Shown here piece after piece: positions 1-11,428 of a DNA stretch of 64,000 nucleotides. Within the stretch, counting starts at the first letter, position 1. Each line of letters starts with the position of its first letter. This DNA comes from Ophioceras dolichostomum (lineage: Eukaryota > Ascomycota > Sordariomycetes > Magnaporthales > Ophioceraceae): contig PYST01000169.1 in NCBI GenBank assembly GCA_003049485.1, positions 21,725 to 85,724 of the forward strand, given 5' to 3'. Below the pieces are notes generated by a model, which did no database searches, was not told where the DNA came from, and saw nothing but the letters and a program-made list of their open reading frames with translations. The position numbers and the translations under genes are program-made.

Positions 1-3000
1 ATTTATCTATCCATAATGCAGGGAGATAGCGGATGGATAGGTGAAGATAATGGGGGTATTCGTGTGCGGGGGCGGATATATAAAAATCCTGGGACTGGAA
101 CGGCGACGAGCCTCTAAAAGAAGGCCGGACCCCTCTAGGAAGTTATTGGCGGTATTTAGTATCGGGCCTCTGGAAAAATACGAAGAACTGGGGATGTTTT
201 ATTGGTTGGTGTGCATGGCCTTCTCGCCACACCTTCAAGTCATAAAATTCTGGAGATGTTAGTGCTAGTCCTCTTGACGAGCCATTCTTAGCCAATCAGC
301 AATGGACGGAGCTTGAATACTCGAACGAATACCAGCTGCCGGACATGCCAAATGCGCTCTTTTTTTTTTTTTGGCACGACTCCGCTAGCGATCGGGCGTC
401 GGCCACGAGGTAAGGAGACAATTTCTTCCAGATTTGAAATGCATCGGACCCTCATTCAGATCGACGGGGGCGATCATTGAGAGTGTGTTCAAAAATGGGG
501 CGCGTGGTCTGGAAAGAGATATTTTGTGCAGCGGACGACGGACCGGCTGAACTATCGAACTGCCTGCCAAATTGGTCTTGTTCGTCCGGGGAGGTGTCCG
601 TATACGTTGGACTTCATTTCAGTATTTCACGGTAAAAAGATAAATGCTGCTACCTGCTGCTCAACCTGATTGGCGAGTGGCGAAATGGAGGGAGTCTAGC
701 GAGTCTAGTCATCATCGACAACTTTTCTTGTTTGCCTGCCAACCAAGCTCCCAAGCCAACCTGCCTTTTCGACGCCGTCCTTGGTCTTGTTGTTGGGGGA
801 GTGTGGTCTGGCAGGTGGGCGCACTTCCCAAACCCCTGCTGATTTACCTGCTTCTGACGGAGGACGTGGTGTGTGTGGTGTGTTGCGTTGTTTGTGTTGC
901 TGAGACAGGCGGAGGGATTCGGGATGGCCCTCAAGCCACGAGCCACGAGGCGTTGCAGAGACGAAGGTTGCCCCGGGATGGATGCTCGGATGGATGGCGA
1001 AGCAGTGATCCAGCAAGTCCAGCTTCCCCGAAGCTCCCTTGCTCCCAAATCCATTCTCCGTGCCCTTGGGATGATCCTCGGCAACTGTGGCACCAAACTC
1101 GGCCGCCTGCGGGCATTGCATGGTTCTGATACCTCTTATAGATGCGGTGAGCTATCTAGTGAACCGTCGCGGTACGTCTCCTCCTCTCTCTTGTTCCAAT
1201 CAGGCATGCAAACCCCCCTCCCCCCCCCCAAAAAAAGGAGGGGAAAAAGAAAAGCCTACATGCCCTCATCATTTTTTTTGAGCCAGCCGGACACGACTCC
1301 TTTCTGCTAGAGACCGAAGTGAAAGAATGCCGAGGGGATGATGGCAGGGGTAACCATCGAAAAGGGAAGCCACTGCCGTCGAGGTGCATTGAACACAGAA
1401 CACCACAGAGGAGGAATCGATATTGGTGTAAACAACAGCCTTGTAGTGTACTCATTCGTCTTTTGCTGTGCTGGTGCTCCTGATGCTGCTGGTGCCAGCG
1501 AGGGTTGGTATTGTGGCGTGGCAGCACTTTCTACGAAGAATAATCAATAGCATTCATTGCTCGCTGCTGAAGCGTTAGCTTGTCTAGCCGCCGCCCTCCT
1601 TGCCACTCTTTGCCTCTCTTTTCGGCAGTGCTGATGATCAAAACATGAGGTCAGGCCGCCACAACACAACCACCCCTCCCTGCTGAGATCATCAGCTGGA
1701 CGGACCTCACTGAGAAGAATCTCCGTGACGGCGTTGTCAATCCGTGTGTGCATAGGTGCACCTCCTTTCGCAAACCTGTCCCCGAAACAAATCAAGGCAG
1801 CTAGACTGTCTAGGAGTGTCTAGCTGTTTCTTCAATCTGGAGTCTGGGCGTCGCTCGACGCGTTTGAGCTTTGCCTTCTCAGCTTGGGTACGGTGAAAAC
1901 ACCAGACCTGCTTGTTGCTCTTCCCCAAAGACCGAGCCGGGGGCGTGGACCAATTTTCTTTCGGTGCGTCATTCTGGTGAGATGGGATTTCTTGGGGTTT
2001 CTAATGCCACGGCCTAGGGGTGGCTCCGAGGCAAATCATCAAGTCAAGTCAACGAATCATTGCTGGAAATCCCGGCAATCCGATAGGCTGAACCGCAGGC
2101 TTGGGGGAAGGAACCTTTCCTTGCAGGGGTAATTTCCAACAGTCTCCCCTCTGTCCCTGACTGCACCCTGACTCGTGACAGATCTCCTTCTAACGCAACT
2201 CCCCTCTGGCATTCTCACATGCGGCATCGCCACCCAGAGAAAGGCCTGCTCCGGAGACGGCCACGACGGCTTCGAATATTACTGACAGGACCAGCACCGG
2301 GTTATTTTGGGCTGAAAAGAACGAGTTTGTGGATCACCTGACGGGACAGAGACTTTCCAGAACGCCCAAAGCCACTTGATGACTTCATGTTTCCCACAGA
2401 CTCGATTCAGGCTCAACATGGAACTGGAAGAGACGCTATGAATGCCCTGGGCGCTTGAGGATACGAGAACTTTCCGGGGCCCTGGCAAGAAATGGACGTG
2501 TGGCTTCAATAGTCTATGTGGCTGATGATGGCAAAGCCTTGGCCCGACGCGTCTGACTTCACAACAACGAAGACAAGATTGCGAGGAGATTCCTTCTTCT
2601 TCTTCGTCTTTTTACAATTTTCATTCCGGGCTGCCACTAGTGAGGCAGCCAACACGATGTGTCTACGTCTTTGCATCGGACCCTGAAAGGACTTTTCTTT
2701 CTTGTTTGGAATGCGTGGCGCCGGGTTCTGGGTTCCAAAAGCTCCTGCAAGAGAGAGACCCCAAGGCCCGGGACCCCTGCCACAAAGCTTTGAATTTCCT
2801 GAGCGCTTGGTGCGGCCCGTTCGTTCGCACACAAACCCACAAACAGCCCGAGGGTGCGGCAAAAAGGCCAACTTCAACCTCAAACTTCCAGTCGACCCAA
2901 GGCCGCGGCGCCGAATGATGAGAAAGACGATCAGTTGTTCAGGCGAGCGGTGGACCTTGCTGTTCAGCCCAAGCCCTTCCTCATAGCAAAACCGCATCAG

Positions 3001-4493
3001 ATTGCATCCTGCGTATAATAGGTTCGAAGCAAGATTCTACCAAGATATTCGTGAATGAGAGCGGGCAGTCAATACGGACAGTGCCTGGCGGGTGACCTGG
3101 CACGATGAACCCGACCTCTCACGCACAAAACGGAAAATCCCTCAACCATCATGTGCAGCAAGGATCAATCGGCATCACACAAGCCGAGTCAGGACAAACT
3201 TTGAAGGCAGGTTTCAACATTACCCTTCCAGCGCATTTCTTTGCTTTTTCAGTTCTTTTTTTCTTTGCCTAGGACGGAGTCCTTTCCCCATAGATCTCGC
3301 TCTCGAAGAGGACAGAGTGTGGAGTGCTCAGAGCGTGGCACGGCGCAGAGTGCTACGCGGCCAGAGTGGCCAACCCACGAAGCTTGAACCCAGGCTGGTC
3401 CAGGCAGGCAGGATTTCCGGTCACGAACCTTCCTTCAACTTCCGTTGTTTTGCAAGTTCCGCACCATAGCGGCCACGCAGTTCGTACGTATCGTCGAGCG
3501 CACAGTATCGAGAGTCTATCCGATGGGCTGGCTGTCTTCCCGATCAAAGCGACCCCGTATCACCTCAACGTGACGAAACGAACTTGCTTTTTTTTTCGCC
3601 TCTGTCTTCACACGGCCATCTGCAACAGCAATGTGTGAAATGTCTGTGACTCTGCTGATCGCTTAGGTAATGTTTGTGCCAGGCTCATCCGCCGCCTGCC
3701 GTGCGACGAGTTTTTGGAAAAAGAAAATAGAAGGGCGGGTGGAGAAAAAAGAAGCGGAAATCCCTGCCCACTAAACGCACGCCCCCCTCACACCTGTTCC
3801 TCGCTTGCGGGCGGAGGCGGTGGGAGGAAGTTGGAAATGAGGATTGACCAGGCGGACCACCCACAGCGTTACGTTTTGGCCCAGCAGGCCGAGGGACTTC
3901 TGGCCAGGTGTGGTGGAGATTGAGCCAAATGCAGTGAAGAAAAAAAAATTTACAGTGGACTTCCCACAGTGGCATGGGTCATTTATTACCGGTTGTCGCC
4001 GTGCAGTGAGGACGCAGTCAGTCCGTTGTCTCCCGCCTTTTTGGTTGTCGCCTGTCCCCCCTTTCACACGCCCCCCTGTCCAGCTCCGCAGCATACATCC
4101 TTGGAACTGGACTGGCTGGCTGGTCATCACCACCCCGAGTTTTCTCCCTCCTCTTTTCTTGTCCTCCTTTTGTTTTCTTTTTCCTTTTCTCCCCTTGCTG
4201 TCGCCATTCTCTCAACCAACCTTTTCCTTCGCCTCCCTCAACCTCCCTCCCCCAACGCACTCGACGAACCGAATCCGTACGATCAATTCGGCCAACGACC
4301 AAATTTGCTTTTGTGTTGTTGACCTTCGGATTCCGGTGACGACGCACTGCACATCGGCCTGAGCCCGCCTGCCCGCCTTTTCTCTGCCCCGACAGCCTCC
4401 CCTGAGCGGATTGCCGAGCGAGTCCGTCCGAGAGAGCTCGTGGTCTCGACCTGCTGGTGGAAAAGGAGGACACTCTTACAAGGGGAAAATTCT

Positions 4494-4511
4494 ATGCGAT
4501 TCCGCCTTTGA
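4494..4511 (+). other. Short upstream ORF in the cyclin leader
   Basis: An ATG followed by four sense codons and TGA in the presumed 5' leader of the cyclin gene. It is only relevant if transcription starts upstream of it, which the sequence alone does not show. Confidence 0.3.
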
Positions 4512-4750
4512 TTTCGTCTCTTTACCCTCTCGACAACACAAACGAGTACCGTCAAAAAAAGGTCAGTTATTGTGCGTTGCGGAACTCCTTTGAGTGTTGG
4601 GCTGCCGCCGCCCTTTCATCCACCCATCGTCCGGACAATCGCCATTGTTATTTCCTTGGTCAAGCCCGCATCAACCTTATTTGACCTGGCCCACGCATCC
4701 CGGGTTTAAATCACCGACTTCTTGAGAGCAAAACGCAACTCGAGACCCGG

Positions 4751-4789
4751 ATGGTCTGTGGTTCCGAGCATCTGTTTCCACTGCTCTAG
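4751..4789 (+). other. 12-codon upstream ORF in the cyclin leader
   Basis: An ATG opens a 12-residue frame ending in TAG about 740 bp before the cyclin start. It lies in the pyrimidine-rich leader and could restrain translation of a nutrient-responsive cyclin. This is inference, because the transcription start is unknown. Confidence 0.35.
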
Positions 4790-5317
4790 GAAGAGCTGTC
4801 GACGACGGCGATTCAGAGACCGGCACTCGAGAAGCCAAGGGTATCCCTCTATACGACTAGCGCTGGCCGCTGTCGACTCAGTTCAACACCACAACGACGA
4901 CTGCCAGCACTCCTTGCTTCACTCCGCCAGCCACCTGTCTATCTACATCGTCGTCGAAGCCTCCTAGTCACCGTCACCGTGGCCCAATCTATCCCTTAGA
5001 CTCGTTCGAACTTCGTTTTACCTAATCACAATCACGATACTAACTTCACGCTACCCAGTCACTGCAGCGCTTCGGCCTTTAATTTTCTTCTTAATTTTCT
5101 CGACCGGTCAAACTTTTCAGCCCGGACAGCCTCTTGCTCGTCAATCGCCAATACAAAACTATCTCCGTTGTGCTTGAGTGCAGCGAGGCTCGTTTGGAGA
5201 TTTTATTTCTTCACAAATCCTCCACATCCTCCCAGACATTTGGACACGGCCCATCGCCACTCGATCCGAATCATCTCCACATCAAGTTCTCTACGAAGCA
5301 TCTCAGCGGAGAATCCT

Positions 5318-5338
5318 ATGGCTCGACTCTTCCGATAG
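5318..5338 (+). other. 6-codon upstream ORF in the cyclin leader
   Basis: An ATG with six codons and a TAG stop, ending about 190 bp before the cyclin ATG. It is the ATG-initiated uORF I noted closest to the main start and so the most likely of the three to lie within the mRNA. Confidence 0.4.
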
Positions 5339-5530
5339 ATCCTTGCAACCCTTTCTCCCATCGACGACCTCCCTACTCGCTAGCCTTGGAAATTACAGCC
5401 GGCAACCCGTGGCCGAGTCCACGTTGCTGAGCTAGATTTCTAGGTGCTCTCAAGTAGTTAGTGTCAGATCGAACCTCGTTCTCCCCACCACCACATCGTC
5501 TTCGTCGAATCTCGTACGAATCTGCCCATC

Positions 5531-6691
5531 ATGCCTGGTGGCGTATGTGCCGTCCTCGACTACGACGTCGAGCCGATGGCCGAATATGTCGCTGAGATGG
5601 CGACCCGCCTGGCCTACGGCGACATCGGTGTCCCGACTTCGTTCCGCAAGTTCGTCTCGCAGATCCTCACGTCTACCCGCCTACCAAGCACTACCATCAT
5701 GCTCGGCATGAACTACCTGGCCAAGCGCATCAACATGATGAACATGGGTGCCGCGTCGCCGCGCAAGCTCTCAGAGGGACAGCTCTGGCGGATGCTCACA
5801 ACTGCGTTCCTGCTGGGAAGCAAGTTCCTGGACGACAACACCTTCCAGAACCGTTCATGGTCCGAGGTCAGCGGCATCGCTGTCCAGGAGCTGAACACGC
5901 TGGAGCAGGAATGGCTTGCCGCCATCGAATGGTCTCTCTATGTCAACTTGGACAAGAGCAAGGACTACAATGCCTGGTTGAAGAGCTGGAAGGATTGGCA
6001 GGACAACAAGAAGCGCCAGCAGGCCCAGGCGGCTCGCGAGCGGCTCATGCCGGTCGTTCCCCCGATCGACACGGATGTCCATCGCTCTCGGAACCAACCC
6101 TACGCGGTCTCGCTCTGGCACCAGCAGCAGGTTGCCGAGTACGAGCGCCTGTCGAATCTGAACAAGCGCAACGACAACTCTCCCCAGGGCAGCGTCGGCA
6201 GCCACGGGAGCTGCGCCAGCCACGAAAGCTGGAGGTCAGGCCCTTGGTCCACTGCAGGCAGCCAGGTTGCGTTCGGCCACGTGCCCATGACGCCGCCGGA
6301 CTCTGGTTACGGCACTCCCGAGTACCTGAACTCGGCCACGCTCAACTCTGCTGCCGCGACCCACAACGCCCAATACAACGAGTGGTTCTCGCGAGGCCTG
6401 TCCACTGGCGGGTACTCGCGACCCAACCAGTTCCGCCAGCAGCCGCAGCCGCAGCCGCAACCCCAACCACAGCAGCCGGTGCAAGTGCAGCAGCACCAGG
6501 TTGCCACCCACCGCTCCTCCTACCACGCCGGTCGCTCCGCCCCTCCGGGATACTATGGCTTCGGTCACAGCATCTGGGACCCGAACGTCCCCGACTGCAA
6601 GTGCTCCAGCTGTGTCGGGCCGGTCATGGGCAAGCCCGCCCCATACGGCTTCGGCATGGCCCACGGCTACGGCCAACCCGTCATGGGTTGA
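5531..6691 (+). CDS. PHO80/Clg1-type cyclin
   Basis: Single-exon gene of 386 residues. Residues about 15-150 look like a Pcl/Clg1-family cyclin box: a helical stretch with QILTSTRLPSTTIMLGMNYLAKR, then a helix containing the motif AFLLGSKFLDDNTFQNRSW, then an EQEWLAAIEWSLYVN helix. Such cyclins pair with Pho85-type kinases and act in nutrient signalling and cell-cycle control; the partner here is inferred. The C-terminal half is low-complexity: Ser/Gly-rich, then Gln/Pro repeats around residues 300-325, ending in a short Cys motif (CKCSSC) and a Gly/Tyr-rich tail. The ATG at 5531 is preceded by A/C-rich leader and fits the family N-terminus. The stop is TGA. No intron is needed. Confidence 0.85.
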   Translation: MPGGVCAVLDYDVEPMAEYVAEMATRLAYGDIGVPTSFRKFVSQILTSTRLPSTTIMLGMNYLAKRINMMNMGAASPRKLSEGQLWRMLTTAFLLGSKFLDDNTFQNRSWSEVSGIAVQELNTLEQEWLAAIEWSLYVNLDKSKDYNAWLKSWKDWQDNKKRQQAQAARERLMPVVPPIDTDVHRSRNQPYAVSLWHQQQVAEYERLSNLNKRNDNSPQGSVGSHGSCASHESWRSGPWSTAGSQVAFGHVPMTPPDSGYGTPEYLNSATLNSAAATHNAQYNEWFSRGLSTGGYSRPNQFRQQPQPQPQPQPQQPVQVQQHQVATHRSSYHAGRSAPPGYYGFGHSIWDPNVPDCKCSSCVGPVMGKPAPYGFGMAHGYGQPVMG

Positions 6692-9600
6692 TTTGGAGAA
6701 ACTGCCTTCACGCGGTGCGCAACAAGTCGCCAGGCTTGCTCGGGCAAAAAATTTCGCCTGCCATGCCTGTCGCGTCTTGATAGGGCAATCATCCTTTGTG
6801 GTTTTTGCCCGGTCGATATGGAAGGATTGCTTTTCCCCTGTGGTTCGACGACAGCCACCACCAATCAGTTCTCGCCCTTCTCTGCATTTTTCACTTCGGT
6901 CTCGGAGTCTCATCTACAGGCAAATCCGGAAGAACGATACACTTTGCATTACTGATACCCACTTTTGAGCGCCGACGCCTTGTTCCGCGGGTGCGCTCTT
7001 CTCCAAGTTTTGCCCGTCTTTCACGGGACGGCGACTAATTTGCATTTGCCTCATTTTTTTTTTATCTCTCTTTGTTCGCCCCAGCACTCTTCACTATTGC
7101 TGGCTCATTTCTGAGCCAATGTGCCCAACTCCTCGACCACCAACCAACCAAACCAGACCAAACTCGACCGGACCCGAGTGCCCACCGACGAGACGACTCC
7201 GACGATAGGCATTCGAGGCCCTCCGATTGTGCTTGTGGTCGAGTCGCGAGTTGGAAGCCTGTGACTCTCCTCCAGAGCCCGCCCTTTCACATTTAATGAT
7301 CCTTTCTTTGACACTTATTTCATCTCTCCTTATTACCTCTCTTCTTCGGTCTACGACTCGGTGATATATATCCCCCCCCTCCATTGCTCGGCGTTCGTGG
7401 ATTTTAACTACCTATTTTTCTTTCCACCGGGAATTATCTGCTCTTCTCCCTTTGATTACCCCACGACATAGACTACGGACCGTTATTTTTTCTTGACCGT
7501 TTTTATCATTGTGTCCTCCTGGATGGTCTGATGTGCCTCGCACATCGACGAAGAGAAGGATGCCGGCATACCATCACTCTGCCCTCACCCTGTTCTCCCA
7601 TCACAGCAACAAAAAGTCATCTCTCCTTCGAATCGGCGACGACGACGACGACGCTTTCTCCGACCTCCTTGCCCCACAAGTTGAGACAATTCGTCACCAA
7701 CTGGAGCTAGCCGGCCCTCTCGGCCTCTGTTATAGGGCTCTTGTCTCAAGAGGGTTATCGGCATCGAGCGGTGGTCATCTGGGAAAGATGAGGAAGCCTA
7801 CTTCTCTTAATGTCTGGCTTCCTTCTATCGCGTTGAGTTTTTCTTGTCCTTTTTTTTATTCATCACGTTTGGCAAAGTAAAACAATCACGGTACTTTTTT
7901 TTTCTGGTTCAAAAGGCTTTGGTTTCGCGGGGGCTTTTCATTGCAGTGCATTTGCAAAACACGGACAAAAAGGAGTCGATTTTCGTTTGTTGCTTACTTT
8001 TTTTCTTCCCCCTGAACTACCTGTTCTCCCTTGCCTTTTCTTTTTTCCTTTGTCATGGAATTTCTGATGGTGATGTGGTGCAGGACTTTTCGATGCTCTT
8101 TTCCCCTTTCCTGTTGGGTGGTCGCGTCGACGAAGAGTCGCTTCGACCGTTTGGCTTTCTGGCTCTGAACATTTGTGCATCCATTCAGCTAAGCTTGCGG
8201 CTGCGAAGATTTTCATCGTCCGCGCTCTGCTCTCAGGCTTCGTATTCTTAACCCTCGTTGGTGGTGCGTATGTGGCACGGCTTAGAGTGGTTCTTTTTTT
8301 ACATTTTCTTGTCTCTTGGCTTTGTCCTTTTCTCACTTTTTCTTTTGTTTCTTGGAGTTGGCCATTTCTAGAAACTGGGTTTGCAGGTTCCCCTTCTGGT
8401 TGTCTTTGCTACTTTTTTATTTTTCACTTCGAAGAGTGGTTGGAAGGCTTTTCAACTTGTCTTTTTCTACTTGCTTCTTCGACTTACCTTTCTCTCCTTT
8501 TTCATATCCTTTCGTCTCTTTTATTTTCAATACGATGATTACGACAAAGTATTTTGGCAGCGAAGAAAAGAATCCGGGCACCGTGGACAGGTATCAAAAT
8601 CCCAAGGTACAAATGGAAGGGAGTGTGTGTGCTCGGTTCCTTTTCACAAGTTTGAATCGGACTGCCTTAACCTTACCTCACCTACCTACTAGTTGATGGG
8701 CACAAGAAAGAAAGCCTTTTATTTTTTCTGTCTTTTTATACTACATTCCTATTCTTGACGTTGACTATTTGCTCTCTTTTGCTCGCGGGGTCGATCGATC
8801 TATCAGTTGCCTTCCCCGGGCTTAATGATGATGATCACCCCTTTGGTGGATTGGACATTGGCTTGGGAACAGGGTCGGAAATTGGGAAGCCGGGCTGGCC
8901 TTGCCCAAGAGGTTAGGGCCAGCGGCGAAAATTTTTGGGGGACAACAACGAACCGAAGAAAATGGGGGACAGCCTTGGGGAATGAAGGAGAGCTGGACGG
9001 GCAACACGGAGGGAAAAGTGGAAAAGAGTGCACTTCCCATGGCAGACGGGGAGGAGGTTTGAAGGCTCGGTGATCTGGGGACGACGACACGACGTCTCCC
9101 GGGTCGGTTGAGCGAGCTTGCGAAGCAGCGTCTTCTCACAAGGATCTGCTTGGTGTCTCTCCTCCCCTTTCTTCTCTCGCTGTAATTAGCATACGAATGG
9201 TCGGTTAGCCTCTCCGAATTACCTAGGAGTCCTCGACAAAAAAATATAAATGAACAGTCCTCCCAAAACCTGTTGTCTCGGATTCCTACAATCGTTGTGA
9301 ACTGGTGGTGTGTGATGCTCTGGTAGACGAGACGAGACTACCACAAAGCGTGCAAGGGCAAGGGGTAAGAAGAGCACAAGCAAGACACTGTAAACACCAT
9401 AAGGCGATTCAGTTAATTTAGAAGATTCAGTCCGCAAGAATTGAGTGGCTTGTACTCTTCCATTCCGCATCGGTTTCGAGCGTTGTGAGAATGTTCAGAT
9501 TGGTGCTGTGAGGCTACGGTTAGGCGGTGGTGTTCAGCGTCCTCCTGGCCTTCTTACTGGTCGAAGTCCTTTCCACTCACTTCAAATTACCCCCAGCCAT

Positions 9601-9848
9601 CATCCTCAATGACACCAGACCACCGCATCCAGCCGCACAGCTGAGCCCAACGCGTTGTGTATGAGGTCAATTTAATTGAAAGTCGCTTGATTGGAGAGAG
9701 ACTAAGCTTGTTGAAGGCGGATTGAAATCACAGCTGAGCGATTTCGGGCCCAATGGTCTGTCTGTGCGAAGTCGCAAATCCATTCGCAGACAGGCTCCTC
9801 AATCTTTGTGTCATCTCTGAGGACGGCCACTAGCGGCCAACCATCATC
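6692..9848. other. 3 kb pyrimidine-rich intergenic region
   Basis: No supportable gene. The plus strand is strikingly T- and CT-rich from about 7030 to 8770, with many T runs and open frames that translate only into Phe/Leu/Ser-rich nonsense with alternative starts. The part next to the cyclin stop is presumably its 3' UTR. The part before 9849 is probably the promoter of the NIP30-domain gene. A long untranslated leader or a non-coding transcript cannot be excluded. Confidence 0.55.
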
Positions 9849-11067
9849 ATGTCCCGCTTCGTCTCGGCTGGCAGCATCGACGCCGAGACGGGCCATGCGG
9901 TATCAACATCGGCAACGCAGCCACCGCAGCTAGCTTCCAGCAGCAGCAGCGATACCAATGCGGCAGCATCGGGGAGCAGTAACGGCGACGGTGGCGGTGG
10001 CGGTCATGGCGGCGGCTCAGAGAAGGACAGGAGACGCCGTGAAGAGTGGGACGTTGTGAGCAAGGAGCTCGAGGAGCAACGAAGGCAAAGGGCGGAGGAC
10101 GCGCGCAAGGCGGCGGAGGGGAACGAGCCCAGCTTGTACGCGATTTTGCAGGCTAATAGAGGTTCGTCTTTTCTCTCTCTTTTATTGTCTTTCCTCCCTT
10201 TCCTCTCGCTGCTCTCTCGTCGTCCCTCCCGGTCTTGCCGTGCCATGACAGGACCCTGAGGATCCTCTCCTCCTCCAGCTGAGGCCGACACGGCAGTCTT
10301 CTCTCCTGGGTGAAGTACATGCCACAATGAGGACGGCTGAGAGAGAGAGAACGGTCTAGTACTGGAAACCAATCTAACCTCACTGGTTGGTGGTGGATAT
10401 CGCGCCGCACATGCAACCAACCTCCTCAAAAACAGCGGCCAAGCAAGCCGCCTTCGAAGAAGCGAACAAGATCAAGAACCAGTTCCGCGCGCTAGACGCG
10501 GACGAGATTGATTTCCTGGACGAGGTGCAGGCGTCGAAGCGTAAGGAAGAGGAACGCACGCGCCGCGAGGTCGAGGACGGGCTGGATCGGTTCCGCGAGG
10601 CGCAACGGAAGAGAGAGCGGGAGGAGGCTGCTTCAGCAGCTGCTGCTGCTGCCGGCGAGGGAGGAGGAACCGGCGGTGACGGCGCTGAGGTCGGAGGAGT
10701 AGAGGGTGAGGACGGCGGCGGGGAGGACTGGGGATTTGGTGGTGGTGGGAGGAAGAGGAGGAGGAAAGACAAAGATGAGGGGAGGAGAGTGTTGAAGGGT
10801 GTGGTGAGGAGGAGGACTGGTGGAGGGGAGGCTGCTGCGGAGAAGAAGGGTGTTGTTGCTGAGGCGGAACGGATGAAAGAGGGAGATGCTGCCGCTGCTG
10901 TTCCTGCTGGGACCAAGAGCGACGACGCCCGGGGAGTTGCGACGCCGGTTGTGCAAAAGCCTACTGTTGCCCCGGCATCCGCCACGGTTCCTGCTCCGGC
11001 GCCAACTACGACAGTGAAGCCGAGCTTAGGGCTGGTGGACTATGGCTCCGACGACAATTCGGACTGA
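9849..11067 (+). CDS. NIP30 (FAM192A/PSME3IP1-like) domain nuclear protein
   Basis: Two exons, 9849-10161 and 10436-11067, give 314 residues. The 274-bp intron has a GTTCGT donor, a CTAAC branch point near 10374 and an AAACAG acceptor. Joining restores the NIP30 core across the junction: SLYAILQANR, then AKQAAFEEANKIKNQ, then FRALDADEIDFLDEV. NIP30-domain proteins are nuclear; the human member binds the proteasome activator PA28-gamma. The fungal role is not established. The N-terminus is Ser/Gly-rich low complexity. Residues about 125-160 form a charged helix rich in Arg/Glu, followed by Ala/Gly tracts, a basic GGGRKRRRKDKD patch that could be a nuclear signal, and the short conserved-looking end LGLVDYGSDDNSD. 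It is convergent with TIM54, 361 bp apart. Confidence 0.82.
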
Positions 11068-11428
11068 CATGTACGATGTTTCCGTAGTCCAAGGACTTTG
11101 CATGGCACATCAACGCTTTCTAGGACACTCATTTTGGGAGAGCTCAGTCCTATGTATATATTACAATGCAATGCTATCTCGTGGCCCCGGTCTATATGTT
11201 ATACGAATGGCTGATTCCTCCCCTGTGCCACCAGAAATACAGTACATGGAAGAAAAGGGACCGAGTGGGAGATGGGTAGTAAATAGATAACGAGTCTCCC
11301 ACCAGCTTGGCCTTGCAAGGCTAGATGTGGGTCGTCATAATCCAATATACAGAAGAGGTCGCCTGGTAGGAGGGACCTTTATCGCACGCAAGGCGGATGG
11401 CGGTCGAGGCTACAGCGAGGGATTGCAT
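11068..11428. other. Convergent 3' intergenic region
   Basis: Short spacer between two convergent stops (NIP30-domain gene on plus, TIM54 on minus). It should hold both 3' UTRs. No other feature is visible. Confidence 0.5.

Larger units (their letters stand above)
1..5530. other. Gene-poor region and long leader of the cyclin gene
   Basis: No convincing protein-coding gene was found on either strand. The open frames here are short, lack ATG starts or overlap each other. The first 3.7 kb is mixed-composition intergenic DNA with short homopolymer runs (T at 361-372, C/A at 1207-1236). From about 4100 to 5500 the plus strand is strongly pyrimidine-rich, especially 4140-4260, which is typical of fungal promoters and transcription start regions. 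It leads into the cyclin ORF at 5531, so much of it is probably that gene's promoter and an unusually long 5' leader. The leader region holds several short upstream ORFs, listed separately. Confidence 0.6.

Noticed and set aside
5855..6913. Long open frames in other frames and antisense over the cyclin gene
   Set aside because: They are mirror frames of a GC-biased coding exon, have Arg/Pro/Ala-rich composition and no domain; the cyclin frame explains the region.
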